Of a stretch of 64,000 bases of DNA, positions 26,182-34,042 are shown one piece after another. A program made the translations under genes and the position numbers. This stretch comes from Actinomycetes bacterium (lineage in GTDB: Bacteria > Actinomycetota > Acidimicrobiia > Acidimicrobiales > RAAP-2), in the NCBI GenBank assembly GCA_021806045.1, contig JAJZDI010000001.1, positions 8,518-72,517 of the forward strand. Direction: 5' to 3'. The notes under the pieces are model-generated. The model worked only from the letters and a program-made list of their open reading frames with translations. It ran no database searches and was not told the origin of the DNA. Numbering within the stretch: the stretch's first letter is position 1; every line of letters begins with the position of its first letter.

Positions 26182-26955
26182 ATGGGGCGTCATCGCGGGG
26201 CCGCCACGATGGTCCGTCCGGAACCACCACGGGGCCGGGCCCGACGCCGGACCGTGCCGGTTCCGGCCGCCGCCGTGGCCAGGCGGGTCACAAGGCGGTT
26301 CGGAGGCCGGTTCTCGACCGAGCTGGGCATCGACGTCGACGCTGGCGACGCCGAGGTCGAGCGGTGGTTCCTGGCCGCCACTCTCTTCGGCACCCGGATC
26401 TCGGCAACGCTGGCCGAGCGGGCGTTCGGTGTCCTCGACAGCGCCGGGCTCCGGCGTATCGCCGACGCGGCGCAGTTCTCGTGGGATGACCTGGTGGCCC
26501 TCCTCGACGCGGGCGGCTACGCCCGCTACGACTTCAAGACGGCCTCCCGGCTCCATGCTCTGGCCGCCGCCGTCACCGAGTGGGCAGGAGGGTCGGTGGC
26601 CACGTTCGGCTCCCGCCACACCTCCTACCCGGAGCTACGTGACGCGCTCGACGACCTGCCGGGATGGGGGCCGGTCACGGTCGGCCTGTTCCTCCGGGAG
26701 CTGCGCACCGTCTGGCTGGGGGCCAGCCCGCCCCTCGACACCCGCGCAGAGGAGATCGCCCGCCACCTCCGCCTGTACACCGCGGCGGCGGGACGGGACC
26801 CGTTGGGGGCGATCACTCGACTGTCAGACGAGGCCGGTCTCGACGCCCGGGACGTGGAGGGTGGGCTGGTCAGGATGTGGCTGGCGCACCGGCACGCCAT
26901 GGCCGGCTGTCCCGGTGGGGCGGCGTGCACCGGCCTCGCCCCTGTCGGCGGGTGA
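26182..26955 (+). CDS. HhH-GPD-like protein (endonuclease III/DNA glycosylase-related), function uncertain
   Basis: 257 residues, ATG 26182 preceded by AGGAGG. The helical core resembles the HhH-GPD fold: WFLAATLFGTRISATLAERAFGVL, a helix bundle, then the helix-hairpin-helix motif LDDLPGWGPVTVGLFLREL at about residue 155-175. After the hairpin, the loop with the catalytic Asp of HhH-GPD enzymes may correspond to SPPLDTRAEEIARHL. It ends in CPGGAAC, two cysteines that are not the four-Cys cluster of EndoIII. I regard it as a glycosylase-fold protein of unknown substrate. Confidence 0.55.
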   Translation: MGRHRGAATMVRPEPPRGRARRRTVPVPAAAVARRVTRRFGGRFSTELGIDVDAGDAEVERWFLAATLFGTRISATLAERAFGVLDSAGLRRIADAAQFSWDDLVALLDAGGYARYDFKTASRLHALAAAVTEWAGGSVATFGSRHTSYPELRDALDDLPGWGPVTVGLFLRELRTVWLGASPPLDTRAEEIARHLRLYTAAAGRDPLGAITRLSDEAGLDARDVEGGLVRMWLAHRHAMAGCPGGAACTGLAPVGG

Positions 26956-26957
26956 GC

Positions 26958-26975
26958 GCCCCTGCCACCAGGGGC
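26958..26975. terminator. Probable bidirectional terminator between convergent genes
   Basis: GCCCCTG (26958-26964), loop CCAC, CAGGGGC (26969-26975): a perfect 7-bp GC-rich stem right after the HhH gene stop and facing the 3' end of the DUF4193 gene. There is no T-run. Confidence 0.5.
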
Positions 26976-27000
26976 ACCACGGATACCACGCCCGGTTCCG

Positions 27001-27540
27001 TCAGCTCCCGTTGGCGCAGTCGATGCAGAGCACGTTGACAGGATCGGCCAGCTGGCGGCGGTCCTTCACGAGGAAGCAGGAGCGGCAGACGAACTCGTCG
27101 GCGCCCCGTGGCCGGTACTCCTCGGTGGCCGTGGCCAGGAGGGTGGGCGCCTCGTCCTCTTCGGGCTCCTCCTCCTCGACCTCCTCGCCCTCCGCGGCCG
27201 GCCCGCCACCCATCCGTTCCCGGAGGATCACGTCGAGGTCGGCCTCCGTCTCCTCGGCCTCATCCTCGTCCTCGTCCTCGTCGCCGGCGGCGACCCGGGC
27301 CACTGTGACGGCCGGCTGGCCCTCCTCGCCCTCCTCCTCGGCGAGCGCCTCCTCGTCCAGCTCCTCCTCCTCGATGGCGAGCTCGGCCGCCTCCTCGTCC
27401 TGTTCCTCGTCGAGCGCCTCGTCGGCTTCTTCGAGCTCGACGTCGTCGAGGTCGACCTCGAACACGGCACCCGCTTCCGGGTCCTCCAACTCGTCTTCGC
27501 TCTCGCCGCCGTGCAGCAGCGCTCGGGTGTCGGTCTGCAT
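27001..27540 (-). CDS. DUF4193 zinc-ribbon protein with very acidic N-terminus
   Basis: 179 residues from ATG 27540, AAGGGAG upstream. About residues 15-140 are dominated by Glu and Asp with some Ala, an extremely acidic, probably disordered region. The C-terminal ~45 residues (PRGADEFVCRSCFLVKDRRQLADPVNVLCIDCANG) carry the two CxxC pairs of the actinobacterial DUF4193 domain. Homologues are widespread and conserved in actinobacteria, usually about 100 residues, so this protein has a longer acidic arm. The function is unknown, probably RNA- or protein-binding through the zinc ribbon. Confidence 0.8.
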   Translation of the reverse strand: MQTDTRALLHGGESEDELEDPEAGAVFEVDLDDVELEEADEALDEEQDEEAAELAIEEEELDEEALAEEEGEEGQPAVTVARVAAGDEDEDEDEAEETEADLDVILRERMGGGPAAEGEEVEEEEPEEDEAPTLLATATEEYRPRGADEFVCRSCFLVKDRRQLADPVNVLCIDCANGS

Positions 27541-27590
27541 CGGTGCTCCCTTCGAGATGCGTTCGAGTCCGCGACCGCGGACGTGCCGGA

Positions 27591-28949
27591 TCAGCCCACC
27601 AGGTGCGTCGTCGGGGCCAGATGGGTGCTGAACCAGTCTCGGGCGGCGGCGGCCGCTTTGTCGAGGGTGCCCGCCTCCTCGAACAGGTGGGTGGCGCCGG
27701 GTACGACCAGGAGCTGGGTCTCGCAGTGCATCTGGGCCTGTGCGGACCTGTTCAGCTCCAGGACCAGATCGTCGTGGCCGCCCACGATGAGCAGGGTCGG
27801 AGCGGTGACGTCGGCCAACCTGGGGCCGGCCAGGTCGGGGCGCCCGCCCCTGGAGACGACGGCGGCCACCTCCGCGCCCTGTTCGGCGGCGGCCCACAGC
27901 GCCGCCCCGGCCCCCGTGCTGGCGCCGAAGTAGCCGATGGGGAGGCCGCTCGCCTCCGGCTGGGCGCGTAGCCACGCGGTGGCGTCGGCCAGCCGGCGTC
28001 CCAGCAGCTCGATGTCGAACACGTTGGCCCGGTCGAGCTCCTCGTCCACCGTGAGGAGGTCGAAGAGGAGTGTCCCCAGGCCGGCGTCGTTGAGTACGGC
28101 CGCGACGTATCGGTTGCGCGGGCTGTGCCGGCTGCTGCCGCTGCCGTGGGCGAAGAGGACGATCCCGGTGGCGGTCTCCGGCACGCTCAGGTGCCCTCCC
28201 AGCCGGACCGGGCCGGCCATCACCACGATGTCCTCGTCGATCGCCGGCGGGTCGTCCGCACCGTCCCGCCCGCCTGCGCCCCTGCTGTCCGCGGTCATGG
28301 CCACGGGGGGGCGCTCGATGCCGGCCGCCTCCAGGAGGGCCACCACCTCGTCCTCGTCGACCTGGGTGAAGTCCTCGTAGAACTGGCCGATGGCGAAGAA
28401 CTGCCCGGGCGTCTCCAGGCTGACGAATTCGTCGGCCACCGGCCCGATGCGGGCCTCCCATCCAGGCGGTGCCACCGGCACGGCCAGCACCACGCGCGCC
28501 GCGCCGTGCGCCCTCGCCACCATGCATGCGGCCCGCGCCGTGGATCCGGTGGCGAGGCCGTCGTCCACGATCACCGCCGTCCTCCCCGTCAGGTCGAGCC
28601 GGGGCCGACCCCGCCGGAACCGTCCGGCGCGGCGTTCGAGCTCGGCTCGCTCCCGGGCCTCGACGGCGGCCAGCTCGGCTCCCTCGACTCCGGCGGCCCG
28701 CACCACCTCGTCGTTGACGACGCGGACCCCGTCCTCGCCGATCGCACCCATGCCGAGCTCCGGCTGGAACGGCACGCCGAGTTTGCGGACCAGGATCACG
28801 TCCAGCGGGGCACCGAGCGCCCGCGCCACCTCGGCGGCCACGGGCACGCCGCCGCGGGGCAGGCCGAGGACGACCGCTGCCTCACCCTGCAGATCATGCA
28901 GGCGGCTGCTCAGCCGACGCCCCGCATCGGTCCGGTCCTTGAATCGCAT
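27591..28949 (-). CDS. Phosphoribosyltransferase fused to alpha/beta hydrolase (dienelactone-hydrolase-like)
   Basis: 452 residues, ATG 28949 with GGGAGGAG. Residues 1-210 are a type I phosphoribosyltransferase: LPRGGVPVAAEVARALGAPLDVILVRKLGVPFQPELGMGA and the PRPP loop AVIVDDGLATGSTARAA. Residues ~235-450 are an alpha/beta hydrolase: GIVLFAHGSGSSRHSPRNRYVA, nucleophile elbow GASTG, acid in VGGHDD and His in GATHLFEE. The two-domain layout recurs in bacteria, often with stress genes. Whether the hydrolase acts on a nucleotide-derived ester is unknown. It stands just upstream of the DUF4193 gene, 50 bp apart. Confidence 0.88.
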   Translation of the reverse strand: MRFKDRTDAGRRLSSRLHDLQGEAAVVLGLPRGGVPVAAEVARALGAPLDVILVRKLGVPFQPELGMGAIGEDGVRVVNDEVVRAAGVEGAELAAVEARERAELERRAGRFRRGRPRLDLTGRTAVIVDDGLATGSTARAACMVARAHGAARVVLAVPVAPPGWEARIGPVADEFVSLETPGQFFAIGQFYEDFTQVDEDEVVALLEAAGIERPPVAMTADSRGAGGRDGADDPPAIDEDIVVMAGPVRLGGHLSVPETATGIVLFAHGSGSSRHSPRNRYVAAVLNDAGLGTLLFDLLTVDEELDRANVFDIELLGRRLADATAWLRAQPEASGLPIGYFGASTGAGAALWAAAEQGAEVAAVVSRGGRPDLAGPRLADVTAPTLLIVGGHDDLVLELNRSAQAQMHCETQLLVVPGATHLFEEAGTLDKAAAAARDWFSTHLAPTTHLVG

Positions 28950-29134
28950 GTCGTTCTCCTCCCGCGCCCTGCCACCTTGTGCTGGCGGCAGCGTGGTCGC
29001 CAGGGTCCATGGTCACCACTGGACGGCCATCACACGCGGCAGCAAAACGGCGTGCCGGGTCGAGCTCCGGCGGTCACGCCGGATGGAGGGTCGGCCGGCG
29101 CCCGTCCCGGAGGCGGGACGTCCCCGGCGTGCCG

Positions 29135-29923
29135 TCACACGGTTCCGGCGGTCAGCCCCGAACGCCCGCCGTCGACAGTGATGACCGCCCCGTTCACGAA
29201 CGACGAATCGGCCGAGGCCAGGAACAGCGCGACCCGGGCCACCTCCTCGGGATCGCCGACCCGGCCGAGTGGTGTGACCTGGGCGATGTGGTCGCGCATG
29301 GCGTCGATCATCATCCCGGTGGCCACGCCCCCGCTGGCGATGCAGTTCACCCGGATCCCCAGCTTGCCGAACTCGTGAGCGCCGACGTGCGTCAGCGGGA
29401 TCAGGCCTCCTTTGGCGACCGAGTACGCGGCGATGGACGGGTTGCCGAAGAGCGCATCGAGGGACGCGTGATGGATCACCGACGCGGCTGCTGACCGTTC
29501 GAGGCACGGAAGCAGCGCAGCCGTGCAGGTGAAGGCGCTCGTCAGGTTGACGTCGAGGAGCTCCTGCCACAGCTGAGCCGTCGTCTGCTGGAGGGTGGCG
29601 GCCACGTGGGCGCCGGCGTTGTTGAAGAGGACATCGACCCGTTCATGACGGTCGGCGATCGCCTCGGCGGCGCGTGCCACGTCCACCCGATCGGCGACGT
29701 CCGCCGTGTGGACCTCGATGGCCAGCCCTTCGGTGCGGAGCTCGGCGGCGAGGGAGTCGTTGCCGGCGCCGTCACGGTCGATCCCGACGACGGTGGCGCC
29801 GTGGCGGGCGAAGAGGCGGGCGCTGGCCCTGCCGATACCGGACGCCGAGCCGGTGATCACCGCTACGGCACCTTCCAGGCGCCGCGCCGGGTCGCCGGAC
29901 CCCGTTGTTGGCGGTGCGGGCAT
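29135..29923 (-). CDS. Short-chain dehydrogenase/reductase (SDR)
   Basis: 262 residues. NAD(P)-binding ITGSASGIG, structural NNAG, catalytic Ser in IHHASLDALFG and YSVAK (Tyr/Lys). The C-terminal LGRVGDPEEVARVALFLASADSSFVNGAVITVDGG is typical of classical SDRs. It oxidises a secondary alcohol or reduces a ketone; the substrate is not inferable. It begins three bases after the amidohydrolase stop, last gene of the minus-strand catabolic operon. Confidence 0.92.
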   Translation of the reverse strand: MPAPPTTGSGDPARRLEGAVAVITGSASGIGRASARLFARHGATVVGIDRDGAGNDSLAAELRTEGLAIEVHTADVADRVDVARAAEAIADRHERVDVLFNNAGAHVAATLQQTTAQLWQELLDVNLTSAFTCTAALLPCLERSAAASVIHHASLDALFGNPSIAAYSVAKGGLIPLTHVGAHEFGKLGIRVNCIASGGVATGMMIDAMRDHIAQVTPLGRVGDPEEVARVALFLASADSSFVNGAVITVDGGRSGLTAGTV

Positions 29924-29926
29924 GGC

Positions 29927-31174
29927 TCAGCCCACCTCGGCGTGCCAGGCGCGTGAGCGCACGTGGTCGGGCACCGGATGGCGGAACAGTTCGGCGGCGT
30001 TCGACCACGTCACCTTCTCCTTGATCCCTTCGGGCAACGAGGCGATCTGCGCGTGGAGGAAGGGCTGGGTGTCCGGCCAGGTTGAGTCGGCGTGAGGATA
30101 GTCGCATTCGACCATGACCCGGTCGGCGCCGATCCGGTCGATCATCTCGAACCCGGCGGCGTCGTCGAGTGCGCAGAACCAGAAATTCCGGCGCAAGACC
30201 TCGAGCGGGTGGAGATCCTCGTCCACCCACCCGCCGGTGAACTCCCGGTACCGGAAGCAGTGCTCGATCCGGTCGACGAGGGCCGGCACCCAGTCGATGC
30301 CCCCCTCGGAGATGGCGATGCGCAGCCGTGGAAACCGCAGGGCCACCTTGGAGAAGAGCCAGTCGGTGGTGGTGATGATCGACCCGACGAAGAACAGGGC
30401 GGTGGTGACCTCGGGCGGCGCGTCAGACGATCCGCCGACGATCGACGACGCCGACCCGACATGCAGGCAGAGCACGGTGTCCGTGTCCTCGCAGGCGGCG
30501 AGCAGCGGGTCCCAGTAGCCGGTGTGGATGCTCGGCAGGCCGAGCTTCTCCGGCATCTCCGGGAAAGACAGCGCCCGGAACCCCCGCTCGGCGTTGCGCC
30601 GGACCTCGGAGGCGGCCACCTCCGGGTCGCGCAACCACGTCACCTGCAACGGGATGAACCGTTCCGGATGCCCTCCGACCCAGGCATCGAGATGCCAATC
30701 GTTCCACGCCCGCATGGCCGCCAGCCCCACCTCGGGATCCTTGGCCTCGGAGAACCGTGCCCCGGCGAAGCCGGCGACCATCGACGGGAAGCACAGGGAC
30801 GCCCAGATCCCCGCCCGGTCCATGTCCTCGACCCGTGCGTCGGCGTCGAAGCAGCCACGGCGCATGTGGTCGAACCGGGTGGGCTCCATCGAGTACTCCG
30901 CAGGCGGCCTGCCGGCTACCGCATTGGTCCCCGCGTTCGGGATGAGGCGGTCCTCGAACTGCCAGACCTGGCTGCCGTCGGCCTGCTCCACCACCCGCGG
31001 CGCCCGTTCCGCCAGTCGTGCCGGCATGCGCCCCTCGAACGTGTCCGGTGGCTCGACCAGGTGGTCGTCCACGGAGATGATGGTGTACTCCCTGGTCCTC
31101 GGCTCGACCTCGGGGAGGAAGGTGACCGAGCGGGGACGGCCTACGCCGATGGTGAGGCCTTCGAGTGTCGACAT
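29927..31174 (-). CDS. Amidohydrolase-2 family metal-dependent hydrolase
   Basis: 415 residues, ATG 31174 with AAGGAG. Domain pattern of the amidohydrolase_2 group: N-terminal TIISVDDHLVEPPDTF, CFPSMVAGFAG, LCLHVGSASSIVGGSS, then the final-barrel motif DRVMVECDYPHADSTWPDT with the conserved metal-binding Asp. The usual N-terminal HxH appears only as DDH. The family performs hydrolysis or decarboxylation of (often aromatic or lactone-like) acids. The co-transcribed Dabb, luciferase-like and SDR genes suggest a place in one degradative pathway. Confidence 0.88.
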   Translation of the reverse strand: MSTLEGLTIGVGRPRSVTFLPEVEPRTREYTIISVDDHLVEPPDTFEGRMPARLAERAPRVVEQADGSQVWQFEDRLIPNAGTNAVAGRPPAEYSMEPTRFDHMRRGCFDADARVEDMDRAGIWASLCFPSMVAGFAGARFSEAKDPEVGLAAMRAWNDWHLDAWVGGHPERFIPLQVTWLRDPEVAASEVRRNAERGFRALSFPEMPEKLGLPSIHTGYWDPLLAACEDTDTVLCLHVGSASSIVGGSSDAPPEVTTALFFVGSIITTTDWLFSKVALRFPRLRIAISEGGIDWVPALVDRIEHCFRYREFTGGWVDEDLHPLEVLRRNFWFCALDDAAGFEMIDRIGADRVMVECDYPHADSTWPDTQPFLHAQIASLPEGIKEKVTWSNAAELFRHPVPDHVRSRAWHAEVG

Positions 31175-31239
31175 GGTGCTGCTCCTTACCTGTGGTGGCG
31201 GTGCGGGTGGTGGTGCGGCTTCAGCGCCCGACGGGGCGG

Positions 31240-31545
31240 TCAGGCCCCGGTGCCGGTCCGGTACTGGACGGCGGTCCGGCTGGCCAGGATGGGCCGGATG
31301 TGCTCGGTCACCAGGGCGACGTGGGCCGGATGGGCGGCATAGGCCCGGTAGCCGTCCTCGTCGTCGAAGTCGGCAACGACTGCCAGGTCTGCGTTGTCGG
31401 GGGCGAGGCCGGCGTCGGTGCCGAAGCTGTACGCACGGATGCCCGGGATGGCGGCCGGGAGCCCGGCGAGACCGTCGAGCACGGCGGACACCTGGTCGCC
31501 GGTGGTGCCGGGTCCCCAGGTCATGAGGACGACGTGTCGGAACAT
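31240..31545 (-). CDS. Dabb-family (stress-responsive A/B barrel) protein
   Basis: 101 residues, ATG 31545, two bases after the upstream gene's stop; GAGG ribosome site lies in that stop region. Sequence MFRHVVLMTWGPGTTGDQVSAVLDGLAGLPAAIPGIRAYSFGTDAGL, then DLAVVADFDDEDGYRAYAAHPAHVAL: the ferredoxin-like Dabb fold with the characteristic HP.H segment. Dabb proteins act as dimeric beta-barrels; some are cyclases or ligand-binding helpers. The function here is unknown. Confidence 0.88.
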   Translation of the reverse strand: MFRHVVLMTWGPGTTGDQVSAVLDGLAGLPAAIPGIRAYSFGTDAGLAPDNADLAVVADFDDEDGYRAYAAHPAHVALVTEHIRPILASRTAVQYRTGTGA

Positions 31546-31547
31546 GG

Positions 31548-32678
31548 TTACCTCGCTTCTCGTGTCGGGGGTTTTGGTGTCGGTGCTTCGTGCGTGGGGG
31601 CAGGGGTGCAGACCGTCAGGTGGCGGCGGAGCGGTGCGACGACCTCGGCACCGAGCCGCTCGACCCGTTCGAGCTGTGCGCCCAGTTCCTCGTCGGGGAA
31701 GAGGGCACGCAGGGCGAGGTGCACCCGGGACCAGCCAGCCAGCCCATCGAGCACGGCGGTCAGGCCGTCCACCAGGTCGGTAGCCGACCCGAGGTGATGG
31801 ACGTAGCGGGTGATGGCGCCGAGGGCCAGGCCCCCGTCGGCTACCGGCTGGCCGCCGATCCTGCCGGCGTAGACGTCGGTGCCGGCCTGGAGCTGCTCGT
31901 AGGTGGCCTGTTGGGCGGCGAACCCGGCGAGCGCCGACTCGGCGTTGCCGCCGGGGTCGGTGAGCACCACGGAGAGGTTCACGCCGAACGTGAACGGCCG
32001 GTCATCGCCGGCGAGCGAGGCGCGCAACCGGGCGGCGCTCGCCGCCACCAGGTCCGGGTCGCCCCGGCCGACCAGGTGGCCGTCGGCGTGCCGGCCGACC
32101 CGGTCGAGCGCGCCCGGCGCGTACCCACCCAGCCAGATGGGGATCCCACCGTCGCGGACGGGTGCCGGGGTGACCAGGGCGTCGTTGAAGGAGAAGTGCT
32201 CCCCGTGCCACGAGAACGGCTCGGCCCGCCAGCACCGTCGTAGGACCTGCACCAGTTCGTCCAGCCGGGCGCCTCGCTGCGTGGGGTCCACGCCGTAGAG
32301 GGCGAACTCGTGGGGGAGGTAGCCGGCGCCCAGCCCGAGGAGGAGGCGCCCGCCGCTCAGGTTGTCGACGACCGACGCTTCTTCGGCCAGCCGGACCGGG
32401 TGGCACAGCGGCCCGACCACCACGCCGGCGCCGAGCTCGATGGTCGTCGTGGCGGCGGCGACGGCGGCCAGGAGCACCAGCGGCGCCGGGAGGTAGCCGT
32501 CGACCAGGCCGTGGTGCTCGCTCGCCCAGAAGACGTCGAAGCCGGCGGCCTCGGCGGCGCGGGCCAGCGGCACGGCGTCCGAGTAGTGGTGCCGGCGCTC
32601 GCTCGGGCGCTGCTGGCCCGTGTAGAGGCCGATCCCGAACGACACCTGCGCCGGGCCGCGACGGCCGTCCGGGCTCAT
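31548..32678 (-). CDS. LLM-class flavin-dependent oxidoreductase (F420/FMN luciferase-like)
   Basis: 376 residues from ATG 32678, which shares ATGA with the ferredoxin stop. Luciferase-like monooxygenase barrel: VSFGIGLYTGQQRPS, FDVFWASEHHGLVDGYLPAPLVLLAAVAAAT, LGAGVVVGPLCHPVRLAEEASVVDNLSGGRLLLGLGAGYLPHEFALYGVD, IPIWLGG. EHH and NLSGGR are characteristic of this superfamily. It uses F420 or FMN; the sequence alone cannot separate the two. It likely oxidises or reduces a pathway intermediate. Confidence 0.88.
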   Translation of the reverse strand: MSPDGRRGPAQVSFGIGLYTGQQRPSERRHHYSDAVPLARAAEAAGFDVFWASEHHGLVDGYLPAPLVLLAAVAAATTTIELGAGVVVGPLCHPVRLAEEASVVDNLSGGRLLLGLGAGYLPHEFALYGVDPTQRGARLDELVQVLRRCWRAEPFSWHGEHFSFNDALVTPAPVRDGGIPIWLGGYAPGALDRVGRHADGHLVGRGDPDLVAASAARLRASLAGDDRPFTFGVNLSVVLTDPGGNAESALAGFAAQQATYEQLQAGTDVYAGRIGGQPVADGGLALGAITRYVHHLGSATDLVDGLTAVLDGLAGWSRVHLALRALFPDEELGAQLERVERLGAEVVAPLRRHLTVCTPAPTHEAPTPKPPTREAR

Positions 32679-32893
32679 ACGAGCGGCACGTCGTTCCCGC
32701 CCTCGTCGACCAGGGTGATGGCCCGCCCCGGGCAGTTGCGGGCGACGGCCAGGAGGCGGGCGTCGTCGGCGCTGCCACCCGGCACCACCTCGGCGAGCTC
32801 CTCGTCGTCGAAGCGGAACACGGCCGGTGCATCGGCGACGCACTTGCCCGAGCTGATGCACAGCTCCTGGTCGATCCGGATCGTGTAGCCCAT
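32675..32893 (-). CDS. Small 3Fe-4S-type ferredoxin
   Basis: 72 residues from ATG 32893, AAGGAG upstream. The only cluster motif is CISSGKC (Cys-x5-Cys) near residue 11-17 and a distal CPGRAI, i.e. three cysteines, the pattern of 3Fe-4S or 3Fe-4S-capable ferredoxins paired with cytochrome P450s in actinobacteria. Two P450 genes lie within 8 kb on the opposite strand, making them likely redox partners; no ferredoxin reductase is seen in the window. Confidence 0.88.
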   Translation of the reverse strand: MGYTIRIDQELCISSGKCVADAPAVFRFDDEELAEVVPGGSADDARLLAVARNCPGRAITLVDEGGNDVPLV

Positions 32894-33037
32894 GTGTCGG
32901 CTCCTTCGTTCGTTGCTCATGCTCCGACCGCCAGCCGCAGGAGCGGCCGCCGTTGCGTGGGGGCGTCCCGGCACGCGGACCGGGTGTCACCCTCGAAGCG
33001 TCGTGTGCAAGCGTCCTGTCTCGATGTCCCCTGTCGC

Positions 33038-33784
33038 CTACTGCAGGCCCCCTGCTGCGCCACCGTCGACGGGGATCGCCGCGCCGGTGATGAAGCGGGC
33101 CTGGTCGGAGCAGAGGAAGGCGACGATGGCACCGAAGTCGGCAGGATCGCCGACGGTGCCGGCCGGGATCTGGGCAGCGAGCGACGACATGTCATCGCCG
33201 ACCAGGGAACGGACCCGGTCGGTGGCGTGGTAGCCGGGCTGGAGCGAGTTGACGGTCACGCCGTGGCGCGCCACCTCGGTCGCCACCGTCTTCACGAACC
33301 CGGTGGCGCCGGCCCGGGCCGTGTTCGAGGTGATGAGGTTGGCGATCGGCTGGCGGACGCTGATCGACGTGATGGCGACGACCCGGCCCCAGCCCTGGTC
33401 GCACATGCCGGGGATCGCCGCCTTGCACATGGCCACCACCGACAGCAGATTGAGCGAGAGGGCCTTCTCGTAGGCGGCCAGCTCCGTGGTCTCGAACGTC
33501 CCGGGTGGGGGACCACCGGCGTTGGTCACCAGGATGTCGAGGCCGCCGAGCATGGCGGCCGCCTGCTCGACGAACCCGGCGGCACCCTCGGGGGAGCCCA
33601 CGTCGGCACCAACGCCCAGCGCACCGTGCCCGATGCGCCGGGCGGCGTCCTCGGCCCGCTCGGCGTCGCGCCCGCACAGGACGACGGAGGCGCCCTCGGA
33701 AGCGAGCGCACGGGCGGCCTCCCACCCGAGCCCGGCGGTGCCCGCCGCGACCGCGGCTCGACGACCGATCAGACCGAGTTCCAT
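33038..33784 (-). CDS. Atypical SDR-family protein lacking the catalytic tyrosine
   Basis: 248 residues from ATG 33784, GGAGGGGGAG upstream. The Rossmann start is modified (AAGTAGLGWEAARAL instead of TGxxxGIG); TNAG is present. At the active site Ser140 region reads ITSISVRQPIANLITSNTARAG, so the Tyr-x3-Lys position holds Ser153-Asn-Thr-Ala-Arg157. An SDR subgroup with such substitutions is known, often annotated as 3-oxoacyl-ACP reductase-like. Activity may be altered or lost. First gene of the minus-strand catabolic operon; probably driven from the promoter at 33925-33953. Confidence 0.85.
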   Translation of the reverse strand: MELGLIGRRAAVAAGTAGLGWEAARALASEGASVVLCGRDAERAEDAARRIGHGALGVGADVGSPEGAAGFVEQAAAMLGGLDILVTNAGGPPPGTFETTELAAYEKALSLNLLSVVAMCKAAIPGMCDQGWGRVVAITSISVRQPIANLITSNTARAGATGFVKTVATEVARHGVTVNSLQPGYHATDRVRSLVGDDMSSLAAQIPAGTVGDPADFGAIVAFLCSDQARFITGAAIPVDGGAAGGLQ

Positions 33785-34042
33785 CTCCCCCTCCAGCGTG
33801 CTCGTGGCGCCGCGTGCAGCTCCTGCTGCGGTTCGCCGGTCCCTGTGCGAGGACCGGTCAGGTGGCACCGGCTGTGGCGCCGCCCGTGCCCGGCCGGCCG
33901 TGGACAGGTGCCCGACCCGTGGGTACTATAGCAGTAGTCAGTGTTATGACGACGGGTTGACATGAGCGGTCGCGCGCTGCTCACGCCGCACCAACGCCGG
34001 TGGCGGTGCCCGTCAGGTCGATCAATGGGGGGTCGCAAGCGC
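33785..34042. other. Divergent promoter region between amidohydrolase and SDR operon
   Basis: 258 bp separating the minus-strand SDR operon from the plus-strand amidohydrolase. The AT-rich centre near 33925-33960 carries a TATAGT-type -10 box on the minus strand (33930 down to 33925) and the 20-bp palindrome described separately. Confidence 0.6.
33934..33953. promoter_or_regulatory. 20-bp palindromic operator candidate, site A
   Basis: GTAGTCA-GTGTTA-TGACGAC: seven-base half sites, six of seven matching when inverted, six-base spacer. It lies between two divergent catabolic transcription units and within the spacer/-35 region of a TATAGT -10 box (33930-33925, minus strand). The same architecture occurs at 43841, 47817 and 58394. 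Confidence 0.55.
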
